DNA of 64,000 nt, taken from assembly GCF_036226505.1 (NCBI RefSeq), contig NZ_CP108484.1, positions 62,001 through 126,000 on the forward strand, written 5' to 3'. This stretch comes from Kitasatospora sp. NBC_01246. GTDB taxonomy: Bacteria; Actinomycetota; Actinomycetes; Streptomycetales; Streptomycetaceae. The notes beneath the pieces were generated by a model. The model did no database searches. It saw only the letters and a program-made list of their open reading frames with translations, and was not told the DNA's origin. This document shows, one piece after another, positions 52,695 through 62,300 of this stretch (within the stretch, counting starts at the first letter, position 1; each line of letters starts with the position of its first letter). The translations under genes were made by a program, and so were the position numbers.

Positions 52695-53411
52695 TCAGAT
52701 ACGGACCTGGTTCTCCACCCGGTGCCTGATGTAGTCGTCCGGGTGCGCCCGGGCGACCGCCGTCGCGGTCTCCACCAGGTGGTGCAGCTCCGGTCGGTAG
52801 GCCGATGTCCGCAGCGGGAGGCCGGGGAGGATGCAGCGCCGTACGTCGAGGTCCTCGTTGGTGACGAACTCACGCAGGGCGGCCTCGTTCCATTCGCGCA
52901 CCAGGACGGCCCGGTCGGTGGCCCCGTCCAGTTCCAGGGCGCCGGGGTGCTCCGCCGTGGCGCCGTCGGAATCGAGGGGGAACGCCGTCCAGTACCAGGC
53001 CCGGGCCGCCCCAGCGCGCTGCGCGTCGGTACCGCCGACCAGACGGGCGAGCAGTCCGGCGCGCACCCGCCGGTAGCCGTAGGCGTTCAGGGCGGGCTCG
53101 ACGAACCACCGGTTGTAGCTCGGGTCCGGGTCCTGGACGGCAGCCTCCAGCAGGGCCTCGAAAGACTCCTCGGAGAGCACCAGCCCCCGCTCCCCGGCAT
53201 CGCGCAACGCCCGTCGGACGGCGTGGCCCCAGGCCCGGCCGTCGCCGTCGGCAGGCTCGGGCGCCGGCTTCAGCCCGGGGATCCGGGACACCTCGGCCAG
53301 GCATCGGTGGAACGTCGAGGTGTCGTCGTCGGTCCGGTCCGGCAGCGCCGCGAAGGTCTGCGCGGTGCCGGTTGCACCGTCGCCGGCCGGCTCGTCCCGC
53401 TCCGTGGTCAC
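52695..53411 (-). CDS. Hypothetical soluble protein, helical-repeat-like
   Basis: 238 residues from GTG 53411, with GGGAGG upstream; the open frame before it lacks coding character. A Thr/Asp/Glu-rich N-terminus of about 30 residues is followed by helical segments: AWGHAVRRALRDAGERGLVL, SEESFEALLEAAVQDPDPSY, NRWFVEPALNAYGYRRVRAG, REWNEAALREFVTNEDLDVR, RCILPGLPLRTSAYRPELHH. The pattern NEDLDVRRCILPGL recalls HEAT-type repeats. No signal peptide, no catalytic motif. Similar proteins are common hypotheticals in streptomycetes. Confidence 0.72.
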   Translation of the reverse strand: MTTERDEPAGDGATGTAQTFAALPDRTDDDTSTFHRCLAEVSRIPGLKPAPEPADGDGRAWGHAVRRALRDAGERGLVLSEESFEALLEAAVQDPDPSYNRWFVEPALNAYGYRRVRAGLLARLVGGTDAQRAGAARAWYWTAFPLDSDGATAEHPGALELDGATDRAVLVREWNEAALREFVTNEDLDVRRCILPGLPLRTSAYRPELHHLVETATAVARAHPDDYIRHRVENQVRI

Positions 53412-53569
53412 GTCGTCCTCCCTGCCCCCGTGACCGACCCGGTGGCCGGCGACGTGGAGCCTAGCCGATACACGGTTCCGCCGAGGCTTCAGCGAAGGAA
53501 TATCGCACGCCCGAAATGACGCTCCCCGCCAATCGGAGCCGACACCTCGACCACCGCCAAGCCCCGCGC

Positions 53570-53920
53570 CTACGCCACCGACCTTACCCACTCCCAGCTG
53601 ATCGCCGTCTCCGCCGCCTCCAACCGCAGCAAGGGCGACAAGCGGAAGTGCGGCGCGATCCAGCCGAGGGCGCCCTTGAACAGGCGAAACGCGGGCTCAA
53701 AGTCGAATCCGCTTAGGAAGGTGCGCCGTATCCGGTCCCCGTGTGCGGTGTCGATGCCGGTGGCCGAGGAGCACAGCCACAGCGGCTTCGCTTCGCGTTC
53801 GCCAGGCCGGTGCTCGACCGGGAGGCGGACCAACGTGCCGTGGGTGATGGGGATTTCACCTTCGCCGTCGAGCCATGGGCCGTGTTCTTCTAGCCAGGGC
53901 CTGTCCGGTCGATCATGTTC
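53570..53920 (-). pseudogene. IS701-type transposase relic (C-terminal part)
   Basis: Leftward: EHDRPDRPWLEEHG, EIPITHGTLVRLPVEHRPGE, REAKPLWLCSSATGIDTAHG, RTFLSGFDFEPAFRLFKGAL, GWIAPHFR. This is the region around the third catalytic residue (Glu in FDFEPAFRLFK) of IS701-like DDE transposases. The N-terminal half with both Asp residues is missing and the C-terminus is short, so the element is dead. Confidence 0.6.
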
Positions 53921-54002
53921 GGAGGCAGATGAAACCCGTCCAGCCCCGGGCAGGATCAGCAATGGCGACTTCAGCGACTGCCCGGCCCCGGTCGGGACCG
54001 GG

Positions 54003-54434
54003 TCACCAGCACGACCGCGGGTCTTGTACGTGCTCTGGTGAGTGCCGGTCCTCGCCCCTGCCCAGGCCGGTCTGGACCAGGAAGCCGGGGTCCACTTCCC
54101 ACGGCGGGGCAGCAATGTGCACCCGCTGGGTGCCGGGGATGCCCACCTCGACGAGGACCCCGTCGCGGAACATCCACAGACCGAACAGGTCGTCGTCCTC
54201 GTCGTGGAGCATGACCTGCACGCAGGCGGGCTCGTTCCACGGCAGGGACTCCAGGTCCTTGAGTACCCCGCGGCGCCGGTTCCACCGCTCGAACTCGATG
54301 TGCCAACCCCCAACAAACCAGGGAATCTGCACGAAGCAGCCGTGCCAGGTGCGGGCCTCGTCCGGCCGCGTCAGCGGCTCCATCACCTCGTCCTCGGACC
54401 GCGCCAACACGATGACCTGCGCCATTCTGCTCAT
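54003..54434 (-). CDS. Hypothetical protein, possibly truncated by the adjacent IS relic
   Basis: 143 residues from ATG 54434 (ATG 54425 is an alternative; neither has a strong ribosome binding site). SRMAQVIVLARSEDEVMEPL, WHGCFVQIPWFVGGWHIEFE, RWNRRRGVLKDLESLPWNEP, ACVQVMLHDEDDDLFGLWMF, RDGVLVEVGIPGTQRVHIAA. An acidic, Trp-rich, small cytosolic protein. The last 25 residues (GRGEDRHSPEHVQDPRSCW) lose coding character and run into the IS701 relic, so the natural C-terminus may have been replaced. No family is recognised. Confidence 0.6.
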   Translation of the reverse strand: MSRMAQVIVLARSEDEVMEPLTRPDEARTWHGCFVQIPWFVGGWHIEFERWNRRRGVLKDLESLPWNEPACVQVMLHDEDDDLFGLWMFRDGVLVEVGIPGTQRVHIAAPPWEVDPGFLVQTGLGRGEDRHSPEHVQDPRSCW

Positions 54435-54652
54435 ACCCACATATCACACCGTGCCGGGGCCCGAGGCAATCGATTTTGGGACCCCGAGCCGTCGGGGCTC
54501 CTTCCGTACGCGGAGTCCGCCGCATGGGCAGCGGCCGTTCTCCGGCTTCTTCGTGACTCGACATCTCGAAGCGTGGAGAACGGCCACCTTCGCTGTCCCC
54601 GGAAGAACCGCAGATCAGCAGGTCGACTGACCAGTGGGGTTGAACAACGAGC

Positions 54653-55030
54653 TCAGGCGGGTGTGGCCGGCTTCCTGCCGCGCCGGGCGCCGAGGAGAGC
54701 GCACCGGAACAGGATCAGCAGGGCGGCCGCGGCGCCCAGTGGGGCGAGCAGGCAGGTGGCGGGCAGGTCCTCGTCCGGGTAGGGGTCGCCCACACCACGC
54801 GCGCTGTCGCCGGGTCGCCGGCGGCCACCTCCAGCGGGGCGCTCACCCCGACGGCCGGATGTGCGACGCGCTCGAGGCCGAGGGTTGCCGTCGAGTAGTC
54901 GCGATCGCCCACCCGGTAGGTGACCTGGTAGTCCCTGCCGCGCTTTCGGGGGATCGCGGAGGTGATCGTTCCGTTCACCCTGAGCGGCTTGTCATCGATG
55001 AGGCTCCCGGCCCGCTCGCCCAGCGGCCGC
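54653..55030 (-). pseudogene. Membrane protein gene fragment, frameshifted
   Basis: Leftward: GSLIDDKPLRVNGTITSAIP, RKRGRDYQVTYRVGDRDYST, GVSAPLEVAAGDPATARVV; then near 54790 the frame moves to DPYPDEDLPATCLLAPLGAA and AALLILFRCALLGARRG, ending at TGA 54653. The pattern (a short beta domain with GT.....R.Y.V.Y, then a C-terminal span) resembles DUF3592-type membrane proteins. No start is found. One frameshift and a missing N-terminus mark it as decayed. Confidence 0.5.
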
Positions 55031-55249
55031 GAGGGAGCAGCGCGGCCGCCGGTCGCCAACCCGTCGGCCCTGTGGTCGCCGTGCCGGTCGCCAGCGTGCC
55101 GGAGGGGTGGATCGCCGGGCTCGCGGCCGGTGGCATCGCCCTGGACGACCCGGCCGTCCATCACTTGTTGACGGCCTGTCTACGCGCGCTGCCCAGCGTC
55201 CTTCCCTGTGCCGGCCCGATTCGGGACCGGCACGAAAGGGAGAACCCCC

Positions 55250-55769
55250 GTGCTGCGCGAGACCCGCGCTCTGCTGACCGGTTCGGTCGCCCTCCTGGCC
55301 CTCAGCCTCACCTTGACCACCTTCACCGCCGACGCCGCAGGTGACCAGAGCGGCATCGACGCCTGCGCCCGCGAGGCCCCGTGGGCGGGCTTCGCGAAGG
55401 ACAAGTCCGGCGAGGGCCGCAACGACGACGCGATCTACGCGGTGGCGATCGCCATGGCCGAGTCCGGCTGCGACCGGCTGGCCGACCACACCGACCATCC
55501 CCACCGACCCCGACCCGGGCCCCAAGGAGCTCGGTGCCCGGCAGATCAATGAGCACTGGTCCCCCGAGGTCCACGGCCACGACGCCGGGATCGTCACCGC
55601 CGAGAGCTGGCAGGACATGGGCTGGTCGGCACGAAAGGCCTTCAAGATCGACAACGGCGGCACCGGCCGGGGCTGGGCCTCGTGGGCGGGCTGGCACCTG
55701 GGCACCTGGGCACCTGCCACCAGTACCTCGGCCAGGCACGGGAGGCGGTCTACCGCGTCTGGCAGTGAC
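55250..55769 (+). pseudogene. Secreted lysozyme/transglycosylase-like gene with two frameshifts
   Basis: GTG 55250 with GGGAG upstream starts a signal peptide (LRETRALLTGSVALLALSLT, to FTADAA). The mature frame has [20 protein letters not shown], then shifts near 55490 to [20 protein letters not shown] and [18 protein letters not shown], then near 55700 to [16 protein letters not shown] and TGA at 55769. AIAMAESGC...ARQINEHW...W.AW.WH is the SLT/lysozyme-like layout with the catalytic Glu retained. The second shift coincides with a tandem copy of CTGGGCAC; removing 8 bp restores [12 protein letters not shown]. The gene would have encoded a peptidoglycan hydrolase. Confidence 0.7.
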
Positions 55770-55950
55770 GTCCCACCCCCGCGGGACCACCGCGGGCCCC
55801 GACCGGCCGAAGCGGCTCGGCCCCGACCGGCAGACCGTCATTCGGACCGGTCCCCGACGACGAACTCTCCACCGCTACCCTTCCCCCCACCCGCGGACCG
55901 GCCCGCTACGGGCGGGCCGGTCCCCCCTGCTCATCCCCCAGAGGACGCCC

Positions 55951-56235
55951 ATGTTCAAGGTCAACGAGTACTTCGACGGCACGGTGACGTCGATCGCCTT
56001 CACCACGGCGGACGGGCCGGCGACCGTCGGCGTCATGGCGCCCGGCGCGTACGGGTTCGGCACCGCGAAGCGCGAGATCATGCACGTGGTCTCCGGCGCC
56101 CTGACCGTCCGGCTGCCCGACTCCGAGCAGTGGGAGACGTTCGAGGCAGGCGAGCGGTTCGACGTACCGGCCGACAGCGCGTTCCAGGTCAAGGCCGACG
56201 TCGAGACCGCCTACCTCTGCGAGTACCGCGACTGA
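55951..56235 (+). CDS. ppnP: Pyrimidine/purine nucleoside phosphorylase
   Basis: 94 residues from ATG 55951, with GAGGA 5 nt upstream. Full-length match to the PpnP (YaiE/DUF1255) cupin family: [89 protein letters not shown]. It catalyses phosphorolysis of several nucleosides to the free base and ribose-1-phosphate in the cytosol. It stands alone, 96 bp from the stop of the converging large gene. Confidence 0.92.
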   Translation: MFKVNEYFDGTVTSIAFTTADGPATVGVMAPGAYGFGTAKREIMHVVSGALTVRLPDSEQWETFEAGERFDVPADSAFQVKADVETAYLCEYRD

Positions 56236-56331
56236 TTCCGGCCGCGCGGCCCGCCCGGGACGGCGCGGCCCGCCGGTGCGCCCAGCACGGGCGACGCGCC
56301 GGGCACGGGGGACACGCCCGTCGCGGCGGCG

Positions 56332-59300
56332 TCAGGCCGGTGCGGCGCCGGTGCCGGTGACCATGGGGAGGGTGCGGCCGTCCGGGGTGGTGAGGGCCAC
56401 CAGCCACTGCTCCGGCGGCGGTTGGCCGGGAAGGGCGTCGAGGCGCAGTTCGGGCCCGGCACCGGTGATGGACGGCGGGGTGGACGGCGTCGGGCCAGTC
56501 GGGTCAGCCGGCCCGGCCGCCGTGGTGGCGGCGGACAGCGTCCAGGGCGCCGCGGCCGGGTGCGTGGCCGGCACCGTGACGGCGAGACTCGCGGTGCCGT
56601 CGCCGTGCGTGGTGTAGACGGGTACGACGGCCGGGAGCGGCTGGGGCGCGGCTACCCCGCGGGGCTCGGAGGGCGGGCTCCACACACCCGGCCGGGCGAC
56701 CGTGGCGGGCGCCCCGAAGGTCTGGGCGAACGCGCCGGCGACCGGCTCGGCGCCCGGCCGGTAGGTGGGCTCGGCGGGCCAGGCCGCCTGGCAGGTGTAG
56801 CGCAGCGGCGCCCAGGCCGGGGTGCCGGGCGGCAGGGTGTCGGCGAGTTCGCCGGTCCACCGCCAGCCGTCGGCCGGGTTGTCGGGCGGCTCCGGGCGCA
56901 TGTCGACCGTGGCGAGCACCGGCCAGGCGGCGGGCGCGCCACCGGCTGCGGACCGGCGCACCCGGACGAGCGGGGCGGCCTCCCCGCCCGGACCGAGCCG
57001 TCGGGCGATCGGCGGCGCGGTCCCCCCGCCGGCCGACCGGTCACCGGGGAAGGCGACCGACACCCTCAGCCGGACGGTGCGGCCGTCCGGGTCGAGGGCG
57101 GCGGTGAGCAGCGGGGCGGGGGGCGCGTCGGTCAGGGGGACGGCGACGACGCAGCTGCCCCGCCGGTCCCGGGGCGCCTCCAGCCCGGCGGCGCTCACCG
57201 GTGCGAGCTGCAGGGCCCGCAGCGACTCCAGCCGCCCGGGGAGCGGGCAGCGGATCCGCAGCCGTCCGTCGGTCTCGGTCACCGTCGCCTCGGTGGCCCG
57301 GGCCATCGGGGTCTGTCCGGCGGCGGTGTCGTCCCGGAGCCTCTTGGCGCGCTGCCAGCGGGGTTGTCCGGCGGCCCCGGCGGTGCCCGGGCTCTGTTCC
57401 TCGCCCGTGTACAGCCGCCAGGTGGTGCCGGCCGGAGCGCCGGCCGGCCGGTCGGTCCAGAGGTCCAGCTCGGCGAAGCCGTCCGGCCGGCGGTCGCCGC
57501 TGAAGAGGATCACCTCGCCGCGCAGGGGGCTGGTGTAGGGGCGCGGGTCGTGGACGGTCAGGCCGGCGGGCGTGGAGGTCGTGGTGCCGTCCTGGTAGGT
57601 GGCGGTGACGGTGCAGGAGAGCTCCAGGCTGGTACCGGGGGTGGTCGGCGGTGCGGCGACGTCGGCCGTCCACAGCCCGTCGGCCAGCTTGCTCAGGATG
57701 AACGGGCTTGGCATGCCAATGAGTTCGGCTTCTACCGAGCTGATCGGGGCGCCGCCGGCCAGGGGTGCGTTGAGGGTCGCCCGGACGGTGACGGTGCCCG
57801 GGCTCGCGGGGGCGTCGTCGGTGGGGACGGCGAGTGCCTGGGCGTAGTCGAGGGCGGCCGCGGGAACGGCCGGGTCGGGCCGGGTGGGCTGCTGGACGTC
57901 GCCCGAGCTGCCGAAGTCCGACCAGCGGCCCCACGGGTCGGCCGTGGCGACCAGCCAGCGCGCGCTGCCCGCCGGGCAGTCGGTGTCGGTGACGAGGGCG
58001 GCCCCGGTGCCCGGTCCGGCGGACGCCGCGATGATCGGTTGCCGATCGGGCCCGGTGTCGTCGGTTACCGGGTTGAGCCACGTGCCGGGCTCGCGCCTGA
58101 CCGCGAGCGGGCCGGCCACGGCGTTCCGTACGGTGAGGGAGACCGTCCGGGTGCCGTCGGGTGCGCCGGCCGCGTCCTGGGCCGGGTTCCACCGGGTGAG
58201 GTCGGCCACGGCGTCGACCTCGGGCGGGTCGGGCGGGTCGGGGGGCGGCGTCGCGACGGCGATCGTCCAGAGGCTGACCAGCCGTTGTCCGCCCGCCTCC
58301 AGTTCCTTGGCCTTTCCGAGCAGGTCCTTCGCCGTGTGGGCCTGGTACAGGGCCTTTCTGAACGCCTGCTCCATCGGATCCGCCGCGTCCGGCAGCAGCC
58401 GCAGCAGCAGGGCGTTGCGCTCCGTCGGCGCGATCGCGAACAGCGCGGCGACGGCGAAGCAGCCGACCAGCTCCCGGCCGACGAGTGGCACCGGGTCCGC
58501 GTCCAGGGTGGTGGCGAAGCCCCACCAGCGGGCCACGGCCGGGTCGGTGGCGGCCGCCCAGAGCGGGAGCGAGAGGTCGGCGTCGACCGTGACCTCCTTC
58601 TGGTCAGCGCCCGCGCCGGACAGCGACAGCGAGGTGAGCGGCGCGAGCGAGGGCGGTGACGCATGGGCGTCCCGCGCCCAGAGTCTGCCGATGTCGGCCT
58701 CCAGGTGCCGGGCCGCGGCGGCGGCGCGCTCCACCGGGTCCTCCGGCGCCGGGTCGTACGGCGGCGCGGCGCTGTCGGGAACCCCGCGGCGCACCCGGGC
58801 CTCGCTGTCCGCGGAGTGGTACGCGCGATCGGCACCGCACCACCAGAGGCCCTCCGGCAGAGCGGTGCCGATCGCGTCGACCGGCGGGGCGGCCAGCCAG
58901 GCCGGGGGTGTGACCACCGCGCCCTCGACCCGCGGCCCGGACCGGTAGGACGCCAGGCCCAGGTCGGTGGACGGCCCCTGGTAGCGCAGCCCCGGCAGCG
59001 GCACCCGGGCCACGAACGGGCGGCGGGTGAACGGGGGCCGCCCGGTGCACCCGGGCCCCGGGCGTCCGGCGGCGTCCACGAGGGTGACGGTGCGGTCGGG
59101 GCCGCCCCACGCGCCGACCAGCAGGCCCTGCGCGCCCGTGCCGGTGAAGCACCGGGAGCCGTCGGGCAACTCCGCGGGCAAGGGGTCGGCGGACAGCGTC
59201 GCGCTCCCGGCCCGCCAGACGGTGAACGGGCAGACCGGGAAGCCGATCAGCGGGGAGGGGAACACCCGCAGGTGCACGCCGGGCGGCAGCCCCGCGCCGC

Positions 59301-59376
59301 TCGCCTCGTCCTGCGGGACGCTCACGCACTCCGCGGCGAGCAGCGCGGGGCTGACCCAGGCCGGTCCCGTGGTCAT
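56332..59376 (-). CDS. Very large protein of unknown function (second gene of a coupled pair)
   Basis: 1,014 residues from ATG 59376, which overlaps the TGA of the upstream gene (ATGA); the frame is open further upstream but without coding character. No signal peptide or membrane span. The first 330 residues are aromatic and proline-rich with isolated motifs (VFPSPLIGFPVCPFTVWRAG, LPEGLWWCGADRAYHSADSE). Residues about 300-390 are helical and hydrophobic (GRELVGCFAVAALFAIAPTE, FRKALYQAHTAKDLLGKAKE). From about 420 onward the chain looks like successive immunoglobulin/fibronectin-like beta domains (VSLTVRNAVAGPLAVRREPG, TVTVRATLNAPLAGGAPISS, GTSLELSCTVTATYQDGTTT, VRLRVSVAFPGDR, TASLAVTVPATHPAAAPWT). 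I do not recognise the family. Confidence 0.75.
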   Translation of the reverse strand: MTTGPAWVSPALLAAECVSVPQDEASGAGLPPGVHLRVFPSPLIGFPVCPFTVWRAGSATLSADPLPAELPDGSRCFTGTGAQGLLVGAWGGPDRTVTLVDAAGRPGPGCTGRPPFTRRPFVARVPLPGLRYQGPSTDLGLASYRSGPRVEGAVVTPPAWLAAPPVDAIGTALPEGLWWCGADRAYHSADSEARVRRGVPDSAAPPYDPAPEDPVERAAAAARHLEADIGRLWARDAHASPPSLAPLTSLSLSGAGADQKEVTVDADLSLPLWAAATDPAVARWWGFATTLDADPVPLVGRELVGCFAVAALFAIAPTERNALLLRLLPDAADPMEQAFRKALYQAHTAKDLLGKAKELEAGGQRLVSLWTIAVATPPPDPPDPPEVDAVADLTRWNPAQDAAGAPDGTRTVSLTVRNAVAGPLAVRREPGTWLNPVTDDTGPDRQPIIAASAGPGTGAALVTDTDCPAGSARWLVATADPWGRWSDFGSSGDVQQPTRPDPAVPAAALDYAQALAVPTDDAPASPGTVTVRATLNAPLAGGAPISSVEAELIGMPSPFILSKLADGLWTADVAAPPTTPGTSLELSCTVTATYQDGTTTSTPAGLTVHDPRPYTSPLRGEVILFSGDRRPDGFAELDLWTDRPAGAPAGTTWRLYTGEEQSPGTAGAAGQPRWQRAKRLRDDTAAGQTPMARATEATVTETDGRLRIRCPLPGRLESLRALQLAPVSAAGLEAPRDRRGSCVVAVPLTDAPPAPLLTAALDPDGRTVRLRVSVAFPGDRSAGGGTAPPIARRLGPGGEAAPLVRVRRSAAGGAPAAWPVLATVDMRPEPPDNPADGWRWTGELADTLPPGTPAWAPLRYTCQAAWPAEPTYRPGAEPVAGAFAQTFGAPATVARPGVWSPPSEPRGVAAPQPLPAVVPVYTTHGDGTASLAVTVPATHPAAAPWTLSAATTAAGPADPTGPTPSTPPSITGAGPELRLDALPGQPPPEQWLVALTTPDGRTLPMVTGTGAAPA

Positions 59377-62300
59377 GGCCACACCTCCAGGGCGAGCGTC
59401 GGCACCGTGGCAGGCGCGGGGAGAACGAGGGTCGCCAAGTGGCTGACCCAGTCGGCCTTCTCCGGTGCGCGTTCCTGCCAGGTGAGGGTGAGCGGACCGG
59501 CCGGGACGGGGGCGGGCGGCACGCACAGCGCCGCGGTGGTGGCGCGGTCGGTGCGGGTGACGAACCCGGTGAGGACGGGGTCCTTCAGCCGACCCGCGCG
59601 CACCAGGGGTTCGGCGGCCTCCAGCAGCACCCCGCCGACGGCGTGTCCGCCCGCGCCGTCGGGCACCCACAGCACGGTGGTGCGGGCCCAGGTGTCCAGT
59701 GGGCCCGGGTCGGCACCGGCCCGGTCGAGGGCGGCGCGCAGGGCGCCGTCGCTGTCCTCGCCCGGGTCGGTGGGGGCGGTGTGGACGACGAGGTGCTGCA
59801 CGGCGTCCACCGGGCCGCCGAAGCCGAGGTCCTCGAACATTCCGGGCGCGTCGGCCCAGTGGCTGGTCCGGAAGGAGACGTGCGGCAGGGGGGTCCGCAC
59901 CCGGTCGGGCTGGGCCGTGTCCGTTCGGAGTTCGGCCACGGCGGCCAGGTCGTAGCAGGCGTCGGGGACCAGGACCGCCTGCACCGCCAGATCGGCGGCG
60001 GTGACGGGCCATGCGCAGGCCGACAGGACGGTGTCGGTCACGCCGTGCCGATCGGCCGGATCCATCAGCCCGAACCGCGCCGACGGGGCCAGGCCACCGG
60101 TCAGCAGCTGCTTGAGGCGCGGGTCCTGGTTCTGCGCCCAGCTGGGCGGCGGGTCCTGCGGCTGCGCCCAGCTGGGCGGCGGGTCGGTCCGGGCGACTTC
60201 GAGACCGATGAGGTAGCCGTACAGGCGGGCGACGGTGGAGACCGTGTCGGTGGAGAAGGTGGCGACGAGCCGGTCCTCGTAGAACACCGGGGCGTCCCCG
60301 CCGGCCGAGTAGCCCTTGAGGTACCGGCCCAGCATGGCCGGGTGGAAGGTGCTGACGTCGCTGTGGAGCGTAGCCTCCGACGGGCGCGTCGCCTGGTGCT
60401 TGGCGATCCGGAAGCAGCGGCTCTCGGTACCGCCGGAGGTCTGCGGGCTGCCGTCGAGCGAGCCCGCCCAGGTGACGTCCAGCCGGTAGGTGGCGTCCTC
60501 GACGAACAGGTTGCCGAGCGCGAGGGCGCGTGACTTCTTCCGTTCGGCGATCGAGGCCTTGCCGGCGGCCCGGGCGTGGTCGACGGCGTCGGCGGCCACG
60601 GTGGTGACGCCGCCGATCGCCACCACGGCCAGCAGCGGGCCGACCGGGCGGGCGGCCGGGACCAGCCCGTGGCGGACCGTCACGGTGGCCACGGGCGCGG
60701 GAGAGCCGTCGCCGGGCCGGTACTCGAAGACACCCAGGAGACCGCCGGACGTCTTCTGGGTGTCCGTCAGCGTCCAGTCCACCCGGGCCCGGTTGCCCGG
60801 CCGCTCGGTGAAGACCTCGACGCCCCGGAAGGACTCCGCGGTGTACCGGAGGACGAGCGTCGGCGCGACGCCGGTCCGCTCCCGCGGCACCAGCGGCGAG
60901 TCCAGGGCGAGGGTCGTCCGGGCCGGCCGCGGGCCCTCGCCCTCGAACGGGACGACCACCAGGTCGGCGAGCGGCAGCAGGCCGGGGAACTCGGTCGGCG
61001 GGAACGTCGACGGGAAGGAGACGGGCACCGGGCCGGTGTCGGGCGGCCCGCCCGGGACCAGGGCGGTGCCCGGCGCCAGCACCGGCGCCGACGAGGGGAC
61101 GGCCGGGACGGGGTCCAGCGGTGCCAGCGCCGTGACCACGGTGCTCGCGGTGGCCCGGACGGTGGCGGTGGTCGCGGGGGTCGGCCCCGGCGTGGACGGC
61201 CCGTCAGCGAGTGACGGGAGCCGCCAGGAGACGCCGTCCGGGACGGCCCGGCCGCCCACGGCCCAGCCGGGGGCCGCGGACCAGTCGCCGGCGCAGTCGC
61301 GCCGGAACCGCGCGACCGGGTCGGCGAGGTCCTTCGCACCGCCGTTGAGCAGGTGCCGCGTCCAGAGCGCCGGTTCGTCGGTCAGCAGGGCCAGCACCCG
61401 GCCGGTGGTCGGCGTGTTCGGCGCCACGCCGGGCGGGAGCTGCCAGCAGGCGGGCAGTCGGGAGGTCAGGGGCACGCTGACGCCGTTGTCCAGCCGCTGG
61501 AGGGTCAGGCTGGTCAGCGTCCAGTGGCCGGGGTAGCCGGGTGATCCTATCGTGCCGTCCGGGGCGGCTCCGGTGCCGGGGCCGGGTGGGGCGGAGGTCT
61601 GGTCGAGGGCCCGGTGGAACGGTTCGCCGGGCGGGCCGGTGTAGGCGGGGCCGGGCGCGAAGCCGAGCAGGAGGACGCCGTCGGGCCACATCGCGGGCGC
61701 GCCGTCCGAGGTCGGGGTCATCGTGCCGTCGGTGGCGGCGGCCCCGGCGAAGTCGGCCACGGTCGCCGAGACCAGCGGGTCCGCCGGTGGATCGGGCTCG
61801 ACCAGTTCGCTGTCACCGAACGTCAGGTGCACACAGCCGCTGAGCTCGAACAGCCACAGGTCGATCGATCCACAGGCTTTGAGCTCGGCGAACTTCGCTT
61901 CACCGGGGCCCAGTCGCAGCGTCAGGGTGCTGTTCAGGCCGAGGCTGAACGGCCCCAGGTGCAGCGAGCCGCGGACGTCAGCCGCGCCGGCCACGAACAC
62001 CGGCGCGCTGGCGACCGCGGCCACCGCGCCGGCCGACAGCTCGGCCCACACCGGCGGCACGCCGTACTTGGCACGGAAGGAGAACCCGGCCGCGGCCGCG
62101 AACCCCGCGGCCGGGGTGGCCGGCAGCCCCGGCAGCGGCTTCGGGAACCCGTTGCCCCGCAGCATCAGGAAGGCCTCGGCCCCGACCGCGAAGAGTTCGG
62201 GCAGCAGCGTCGCCCGGACCGGCGTGCCGTAACCGGGCGCGGCCCCGAGATGGACGAACCAGTCGCTGTCACCGGCCCCCCGGACGTAGCGGGCCTCCGC

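Noticed and set aside
55201..55249. A riboswitch in front of the transglycosylase-like gene
   Set aside because: Only a 7-bp hairpin (GTGCCGG/CCGGCAC) is visible in a very short leader; the long ydaO-type fold seen before such genes is not present.
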